This document shows, piece after piece, positions 7,895-12,998 of a stretch of 12,998 nucleotides of DNA (the stretch's first letter is position 1; each line of letters opens with the position of its first letter). The translations under genes and the position numbers were made by a program. Under the pieces are notes generated by a model. The model searched no databases and was not told the DNA's origin. It worked only from the letters and a program-made list of their open reading frames with translations. This DNA is from Ophioceras dolichostomum (lineage: Eukaryota; Ascomycota; Sordariomycetes; Magnaporthales; Ophioceraceae). The stretch is taken from positions 1 to 12,998 of the forward strand of contig PYST01000604.1 in assembly GCA_003049485.1 (NCBI GenBank), read 5' to 3'.

Positions 7895-8984
7895 GGCGGC
7901 GAGGAGTAGTCCTGATCATACACGGGCTCAATTTCTGCAAGGACGACGACGCGAGGAGGGGAGGGCCATCCTGCGCGCTTTGATGAGGGACAGCAACGAC
8001 GAGGACTTCGATGGCGATGGCGATGGCGATAGCGATAGCGATGGCGATAGCGAGAGGAACATCGAGGAGGTTGCGCATGAGGGCGACGTGCTCGCGCCAG
8101 GAGGGTATTCGTCTGCTAGAACGGAGCGCGTGTTTCCCCTTTCTACACACTCGGTGCTCTCGGGAGATGAACATACTGGGGGAGACGTAGCACGCTCGGG
8201 GACAAGAACGTACCTAGGTCATAAGTCGCAGAAATGCATGATCAGCATAGCATTAAAAGTGTAACCTATCGTAGTGGTGGGGTTTGGCTATGATACATGT
8301 CGTTGAAATAAGCATCACAATGAGCGAAGTCCAAGGCGGAGGTCTCGTGGAAATTACGGCTGATGAGTGATGATCGACAGGCCGGCGCGGAAGTCAACCG
8401 ATGCTGGCGCCTGACGCCAAACCTTTCCGGTCGTCGCGTATAGATCGCGCTTGGCTATCAGCCTCGAGATAGCTGAGGGAAATGGGCACGTATCGCGGAT
8501 TCTGATGGGTGCCAGCAGAGCTTTTTGGAAAGTGGCTAGAGCTCTTGGTATCCCTGACTGCTCTCGGCAGGATTCAGGATGATGTGATTTGGAAGGAAAG
8601 CCGCTGAATGGACTGATGCATTGAGACAGGATTCTCATCGCACACCATGTGCCGTTATCTTCGAATGTTCCTGGACTAGAGCTTTACTGGCATTCCCACG
8701 AGGACTTTTTTGCTTCAGTAGGAAAATATTGTGCCTCAGAGCTCTTCAAATCCTTTCCTCCAAGACGCGGTCTGGATCAAGAGGTGGTGGCTTTGGGTTT
8801 CAAACTGTGTGTGACGTCAAGGGGTCCCCGATCAGCCAAGATTAAATCCTCCTACGGTGGTTGAGCGTTCACGCGTATCCGTATCTGCGTCGGTGGATCC
8901 TCCCAGACGGGCTGAGCCTGGACAGACGCCACACCATACGATGGGTCCCCCTGCAATGTCCGACCATGAAGGAATGAAGCTCGA
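7895..8984. other. Intergenic, with weak ORFs
   Basis: This stretch lies between the small high-GC3 gene and the TATA box of the next gene. An acidic ORF at 7980-8264 contains the GATGGC minisatellite (Asp-Gly/Asp-Ser repeats) and is probably a by-product of it. An ORF at 8649-8864 looks mildly protein-like (ELYWHSHEDFFASV) but begins at GTG with no ATG. The minus-strand ORF 8354-8638 has no recognisable motif. I call none of these genes. Confidence 0.5.
8010..8051. repeat. GATGGC/GATAGC minisatellite, 7 units
   Basis: Seven perfect 6-bp units occur in the order GATGGC x3, GATAGC x2, GATGGC, GATAGC (42 bp). On the plus strand they read Asp-Gly/Asp-Ser; on the minus strand they read Ala-Ile repeats. 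Confidence 0.9.
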
Positions 8985-8992
8985 TATAAAAA
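8985..8992 (+). promoter_or_regulatory. Putative TATA box of the 9130 gene
   Basis: TATAAAAA lies 138 bp before the chosen ATG at 9130. It sits in an AT-richer stretch that changes to GC3-rich coding sequence after that ATG. This supports 9130 as the start and makes the in-frame upstream codons (ATG at 8941, 8956 and others) an unlikely coding extension. Confidence 0.45.
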
Positions 8993-9129
8993 TCCGTCGC
9001 GATTCTCATTCATACTCCATTCTTCCGACGAGGGAGACGCAGACACCTTCTTCTTTCAAAAACAAACTCCAAAGAATTCACGGTTCTGGCCATTTCCCTC
9101 ACAGACCATCACGGAGTGAGCTCGTCACA

Positions 9130-10089
9130 ATGAGTATCCCAACAACATCATCATCAAAGCAGGCCGAGGCGGCCCTTGAGCGGCAGGACAACACCAACAA
9201 CGCAGATGCTCTCACGCCACCACCCTACACCACATCGTCAACAAAAGACGAGCAGGGTAACAACCCGCTCGACGACATCAACATCTCCGAAGCCGTCCCG
9301 GAGTACCGCACCCCGCACTACAGGGACTTCGCCTCCAGCTCGTCCTCCTCGCAGGGCGCCCTCGTCCCAGCAACCATCAAAGTGCCCCCCGCCATGAACG
9401 GCTACCTCCAGCGCAAGCTGTTCGGCGCGTTCTACCTGGGCCCGTCCTCGTCGGAGCGCCTCTTCAGCGTGAAGCCGCACACGGGCTTCCGCAAGCCGCT
9501 GATCGAGCTGTTCGAGGGCCCCTCGGCCGACACGGGGACGCTACTCGGCAAGTTCGAGCGGCAGAAGGGCGACAAGTGGTTCGGGCTCGAGTACATGAAC
9601 ATCGTGATTCCGCACGCAGACGGGCGGCCCGACACGGTGATCCGGTTCAAGATGGTCACTCGCGAGTTCGCCGTCATCACCGGCGGGCCTGGCAGCGACG
9701 GGAAGGAGGCTTTGCCTGAGATGTTCCACTGGCGCAACACGCGGGGAGAGGAAGTGAAAGAATTGGCCGGGAGCGGCATGTCGAACGGGTGGAAGCTCGT
9801 TAGGGGACCCGCGAGACAGCTGGGGTTGGCGTCGGCGGTCAAGAGCTACAAGGCTGGACAGGCGATGGCGAAGGAGGAGAAGAACGGGACGACGGGGGAT
9901 AGGAGGGAGGTGCTGGCTGTTGTGTGCTACAACTTGACGTGGACGTGGACGAAGGCGTTCAAGATCGCGCTGTTCGGGGCTGGGCTGACGGGCACGATGG
10001 GGTATGACTGGGAGATTGCCACTTTGGTATCGGCCCTGTGGTTCTGGGTGGGAGGTACGGATAATGCTGTTAAGGCTACAGGGGGCTGA
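9130..10089 (+). CDS. Tubby C-terminal/LURP-one-like fungal protein, 319 aa
   Basis: The gene is intronless. The start is ATG 9130 in strong context (cacaATGAG), and the stop is TGA 10087-10089. The frame stays open upstream to about 8857, but without coding bias and across a TATA box. Residues 1-80 are polar and disordered, with a PPPY motif at 30-33 and a Ser run at 69-74. From about residue 90 a folded domain begins: GYLQRKLFGAFYLGP, then LFSVKPHTG, PLIELFEGP, LLGKFERQKGDKWFGLEYMN, TVIRFKMVTREFAVITGG and FHWRNTRGEEVKE. A linker follows (226-258), then VLAVVCYN and a hydrophobic C-terminal segment (about 293-306, DWEIATLVSALWFW). Repeated beta-strand pairs ending in a hydrophobic helix resemble the tubby C-terminal/LOR barrel, in which the last helix fills the barrel. 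This is a fold guess from pattern, not a proven match. Molecular function is unknown; PPPY could bind WW domains such as those of Rsp5-type ubiquitin ligases. Confidence 0.85.
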   Translation: MSIPTTSSSKQAEAALERQDNTNNADALTPPPYTTSSTKDEQGNNPLDDINISEAVPEYRTPHYRDFASSSSSSQGALVPATIKVPPAMNGYLQRKLFGAFYLGPSSSERLFSVKPHTGFRKPLIELFEGPSADTGTLLGKFERQKGDKWFGLEYMNIVIPHADGRPDTVIRFKMVTREFAVITGGPGSDGKEALPEMFHWRNTRGEEVKELAGSGMSNGWKLVRGPARQLGLASAVKSYKAGQAMAKEEKNGTTGDRREVLAVVCYNLTWTWTKAFKIALFGAGLTGTMGYDWEIATLVSALWFWVGGTDNAVKATGG

Positions 10090-10649
10090 TTACTAGTATG
10101 TATCTTCCTCTGACGTGGGTTTTTTTTGGCGAAGGGTGTTGGGATAGTCTTTTTGAAGTCCCTGAAGTGTCGTGGCATCAATTTTAGCTTCGCGCCGTTT
10201 AGTTTAGATGATGATGATGATGATGATGTATTTAACGTCTGAAGTCGGAGTCTGCCCGAGATCCCTGCCTCCTGAGGGGCATAAGACGTGCTAGCGACTA
10301 CCGAGCGACTATATACAAGGAACTAGTGCTTGAATGTGAGGTTAAAGAGAGGAAACGTAAACACAGAACGAGGAATAGCTAGCATATCGTGCTCTGGGGC
10401 GTGGCGCCCCATTGCGTACGTGTTCTTCAAGCCGCATTCCCGCCCCCCTATTAGCTCGAGGCTGGCGCTCGGCGTTTCGTTGCTTCCGTTTGTGGCGGCT
10501 GCTTTGAGCGTTTTAATGCTATATCTGTCCTTGAAGAAGGAGACGGTTGGTTGTCGAGGGAGCGAGCGATACTGGTGTGCCGCGTCCGGAAAGTCAGCCG
10601 CTTAGAGGTCCTTGAGCCTTTTGCGGGTGGTGGATGGTTATTATCTGGT
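10090..10649. other. Region between the tubby-like gene and the LINE ORF; probably includes LINE 3' UTR
   Basis: It contains the 3' flank of the tubby-like gene, a T8 run (about 10119-10126), a (GAT)7 microsatellite, and then sequence adjoining the LINE stop codon that is probably its 3' untranslated region. The plus-strand ORF 10330-10605 has a hydrophobic stretch but starts at TTG and lies antisense to that presumed UTR, so I do not call it. The exact element end and any target-site duplication could not be found by eye. Confidence 0.45.
10207..10228. repeat. (GAT)7 microsatellite
   Basis: Seven GAT units plus one G. On the minus strand this reads (ATC)n, downstream of the LINE ORF, so it may be the simple-repeat tail left by retrotransposition or simply a microsatellite in the 3' flank of the tubby-like gene. 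Confidence 0.85.
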
Positions 10650-11233
10650 TTATGCGCTTATTGGCGCCTTCTTACAGGGGCATATCTCTGTGAAGAATTT
10701 AGTCGATTTAGTGAAGTACTCGAACAGCTCCGGTTTCTGGATTAAACGTTTCCAGTATTCGTATCGGTTGCTCTCAGGGGCTGGGTCGACCTTAGGCCAG
10801 GAAGTACAGAGCTGGCGCGCCTTTCAGCAATTTACTATGGGCGCTGGGGTTTGGTCTTCCCCGCAGGAGCAGGGGGGGTTTCGGCGTGGTTGTCATGGGC
10901 ACAACGTATGGTATAGATTGAACATGTGTTGTGCCTTAGCAAAGGCAAGCTACGGAATTGGAAAACGTGGGAGGTGTAAATACAGGTGTGCGTGTGGCCC
11001 ATGCACAGGGCATGCGGCCGAGGTAGGCACGTGACACAGCAGACATGGCTGGGAACGGGCTAGGCCCGTGACAGTGGTCGAACTTCTCGTGGTACCACTG
11101 AAAGTCTCCGTGGCCGGTCCGGGCAGCGATAAGCTGGTGGAGGGTGCGGCGTGGAAGGGAGTACTAGGGGGCAGGAGGTGTGAACCTCCGTAAGCCCTAG
11201 TTCCTTATACCGATTGGTGGTCCCTTCCTTCCA
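10650..11233 (-). pseudogene. LINE ORF2, C-terminal region with Cys motif (broken)
   Basis: After the TAG, the frame reads WKEGTTNRYKELGLTEVH. A further one-base shift near 11157-11161 leads to LPRRTLHQLIAARTGHGDFQ and WYHEKFDHCHG, a block typical of Tad1-type elements. About 200 nt later, in yet another frame, CSCGEDQTPAPIVNC (from 10871) is followed by a TGA in place of a sense codon. The tail KARQLCTSWPKVDPAPESNR...EYFTKSTKFFTEI then runs to TAA 10652-10650. The Cys motif resembles the CCHC-like knuckle usual at this position. The spacing between HGDF and CSCG is longer than I would expect. Confidence 0.75.
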
Positions 11234-11717
11234 CTAGTCGTTCCAGGCGTTCCTCCCGAGCTTTCTGGCCATTCCTTTAACCCCTGCGACCGTTGGGGCC
11301 TCTTTTAGGGGGCCGGATAGCTCGGTCCCTTCCTTGGCCAGTTGGTCGGCCGCCTCGTTTCCTGCCACCCCCTCGTGGCCGAGTACCCACTTTACTCGGA
11401 TCTTGCTGCAGAAGCCTGGAAGAGTCGGAAGCCTCTTGTGAGCTATCTGCTGGGTGCCCTTTTAAAGCTGCACCGACGGAGCTGTTGTCCAGGCAAACGT
11501 GGACTATAGGGGCTGTAGTGAGCCGGAGCGCGTGCCTTAGGCCCTGCCATACCCCGACTGCCTCTCCGTCAAACACCTCAGCTGGTTCTGGGAGTCTCCC
11601 TCGGCCTTGGCCGATGTTAGTTTTGTCCCTGACGATAACGTATCCGTACCCAACTGCTTTCCCGTTCTTAGACCCGTCAGAGTATACGATGGCCTCGTTT
11701 GGGGGCAACACCTCGGC
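11234..11717 (-). pseudogene. LINE ORF2, RNase H domain (frameshifted)
   Basis: It continues in the same frame as the RT, just after the TGA at 11720-11718. IVYSDGSKNG carries the first catalytic Asp, EVFDGEAVGVW the Glu and VHVCLDNSS the next Asp. Near 11458-11464, at an AAAAGGG run, the frame shifts by one base. The domain then continues as QIAHKRLP, IRVKWVLGHEGVAGNEAADQ (with the last catalytic Asp) and LAKEGTEL, ending at a TAG (11236-11234) inside WND*WKEG. The in-frame continuation after the original shift point is a low-complexity basic tail that does not belong to the domain. Confidence 0.83.
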
Positions 11718-12919
11718 TCATTTCGTAAAGGTCTTTGCTGCTGCTTTCTTTCGATTGGTGACGAACGGTTTGGGTTCGGCCGGGTATCGTTTCTGGAGCA
11801 GGAGCAGGGGCCGTTGGGCTTCCGGGAGGAGCCCGGCGGCGCGTTGCAGGTTCGTTTGGAGGCGGTCTGGGCGGTCCGTATCTCCAATGCCATGGCTGGT
11901 GTTCCGTCTCGCCGGAGTGCGGCGTGCGCAGTGGACTAGGGGGCGGCCTGGGTCTACCGTTTGGATTCGGGCTGCGAAGCAGGCTCTCATTCCCTCTAAG
12001 AGGACTCCTACCGGAGGGATGGCTGCTTCTCGATGAAGTACGGTGATTGGAGTCGTTTTCCAAACGGGGAGAACCGCTCTTAGGGAGCTTTTGATCACCC
12101 TGTCAGTTATGTTGAGGAGGTGCCCCTGGCGGGTGCCTATTGGTCGCCAAGCCCTGCTGCGGTCCGGTTTGGTACGGCCCGCGTACCAGACTTCTGCTCC
12201 GTAGAATAGAATTAGGAGTATAACAGTGATTACTGCTTGTCGTAGGGCGGCTGCCGGAGGGCCGTGGCAGATGTTAGAGAAACTCCGAAGGTGTCTGACT
12301 ACTTTCTCAGCCTGCGTTGCCCAGTATTTCACATGTGGGCTGAAACGGAGTTTTTTGTCGAACCAGACTCCAAGCCATCGGAGTACCGGGTCTGGTGTTT
12401 GGGCAATTGTGAGTCTCCCCGTAACGATGGGTGGGGTCGAGGAATTCTTCCTGTGGGAGAAGTGCATTAGCTCGCTCTTCTCTGGGTCAAATGTGACGCT
12501 GTTTTCCTCGCCCCAGTGGAGGATCGCTTCGATCTCCTCGGCCGCCTTCTTAACGCATGCTTCGGGGGAAGGCCCAGTGGTGCAAATCTCGATGTCGTCT
12601 GCGTAGCAGAAGCGGGTAGAGGGGCCTAGTGCCGACGCTATATATAGCATGAAGAGGATTAGGGAGGCAGGTAAGCCTTGCGGGAGTCCGCATTCTGGTT
12701 GGAAGGGCCCTGTTGTAGCATCTTCCAGGCGGACCGTGATCTTCCTGTCAGACGTGAAGGACCCGACCCATTTGGCGAGGTTTAATGGCCAGCCTTGTTG
12801 GAGGAGGTGTTGGAGGAGACACCGTCGGAATATCGCGTCAAATGCCCTTTGACGTCCATGGTTGCTAGTAGAGCGTACTGGTAGTTCTCCAGGGCCCCTT
12901 CGATATCGGATCCTTCCCT
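11718..12919 (-). pseudogene. LINE ORF2, reverse transcriptase part (frameshifted)
   Basis: Motif A is split. MDVKG (12859-12845) is in one frame, while the following AFDAIFRRC is in the frame one base over; the simplest explanation is a single-base loss in the G run at 12845-12847. Downstream in the main frame come LAKWVGSF, the GLPQG motif (about 12689-12675), ILFMLYIAS and the catalytic YADD (12605-12594, in FCYADDIEIC). Thumb-like sequence follows, with LRWLGVWFDKKLRFSPHV and ILLILFYGAEVWYAG. The main frame runs open from about 12845 to an in-frame TGA at 11720-11718, where an intact element would continue without a break into RNase H. The catalytic Asp pair in YADD is intact; GLPQGLPAS departs from the usual GLPQGSPVS. 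Confidence 0.88.
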
Positions 12920-12961
12920 TTACATAAACACTTGGCGACTGCTACTGTTAGTGCAGCCCGC

Positions 12962-12998
12962 CAAACCACACATAATCCTTAACACCCAACAAACCACA
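12962..12998. repeat. 9-bp direct repeat at right window edge
   Basis: CAAACCACA occurs at 12962-12970 and again at 12990-12998, the last bases of the window. The 78 bp right of the LINE (12921-12998) are AC-rich and otherwise featureless. No telomeric TTAGGG/CCCTAA array is present. Confidence 0.6.

Larger units (their letters stand above)
10650..12920 (-). mobile_element. 5'-truncated Tad1-like non-LTR retrotransposon (LINE), inactive
   Basis: In order on the minus strand, this stretch holds recognisable fragments of LINE ORF2: the latter two thirds of a reverse transcriptase, an RNase H domain, the LPRRTLHQLIAARTGHGDF block, and a C-terminal CSCGEDQTP Cys motif ending at TAA 10652-10650. 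Domain order and wording match Tad1-clade elements of filamentous ascomycetes. The reading frame enters just after a stop at 12922-12920. No endonuclease, gag-like ORF1 or early RT motifs are present, so the copy is 5'-truncated, as is usual for LINEs, or cut by the window. At least four frameshifts and three internal stops make it dead. The 3' end beyond the ORF is not resolved. Confidence 0.88.

Noticed and set aside
8857..9129. N-terminal extension of the tubby-like protein upstream of ATG 9130
   Set aside because: The frame is open but lacks coding bias, begins with GTG, and contains a TATA-like box; the ATG at 9130 has the better context.
10612..11034. 140-aa plus-strand ORF with Cys residues
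   Set aside because: It overlaps, on the other strand, the LINE C-terminal region, whose protein motifs (HGDFQWYHEKF, CSCGEDQTP, FTKSTKFFTEI) are recognisable.
11293..12036. 247-aa plus-strand ORF (and the 126-aa ORF at 12226-12606)
   Set aside because: Both lie opposite the LINE RT/RNase H sequence and have no motifs of their own.
12921..12998. Telomere-like AC-rich end
   Set aside because: No tandem CCCTAA/TTAGGG units; only an AC-rich stretch with one 9-bp direct repeat.

Overview
This looks like nuclear DNA of a filamentous ascomycete (Pezizomycotina; a Sordariomycete is my best guess). Genes are split by short introns (62 to 184 nt) with GTATGT/GTAAGC-type donors and, in most cases, a CTAAC/CTGAC-like branch site before the acceptor. 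Coding exons are rich in G/C at third codon positions, genes are separated by long gene-free stretches, and a fungal Tad1-type non-LTR retrotransposon remnant lies at the right end. Because of the introns, most genes had to be rebuilt by joining exons by eye. Both window ends sit in short direct repeats, so both may be assembly breaks.

Layout from left to right: (1) 1-380, minus: the first two exons of an unrecognised gene that runs off the left edge and carries an in-frame 18-bp tandem repeat exactly at the edge. (2) 1059-2530, minus: a two-exon gene for a single-pass membrane protein with a Cys-containing Ser/Thr-rich outer part, one membrane helix and a low-complexity cytoplasmic tail. (3) About 3 kb (2606-5609) with no convincing gene, only two weak small ORFs. 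(4) 5610-7240, plus: a six-exon LaeA-like SAM-dependent methyltransferase, the best-identified gene here. (5) 7295-7894, plus: an unrecognised small protein whose main exon has very strong coding bias but no ATG; a short upstream exon can supply one. (6) 7895-9129: intergenic, with a GATGGC/GATAGC minisatellite and a TATA box. (7) 9130-10089, plus: an intronless gene for a 319-aa protein, probably of the tubby-C-terminal/LURP-one-like type, with a PPPY motif. (8) 10650-12920, minus: a 5'-truncated, multiply frameshifted LINE with reverse transcriptase, RNase H and a C-terminal Cys motif.

Nothing shows that these genes form one pathway. The methyltransferase and the small gene just downstream lie in tandem, about 54 bp apart, but no secondary-metabolism backbone gene is present. 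I see no tRNA, rRNA or CRISPR array, and no clear evidence for an undescribed multi-gene system. The most unusual items are the repeat-bearing partial gene at the left edge and the small high-GC3 gene next to the methyltransferase.
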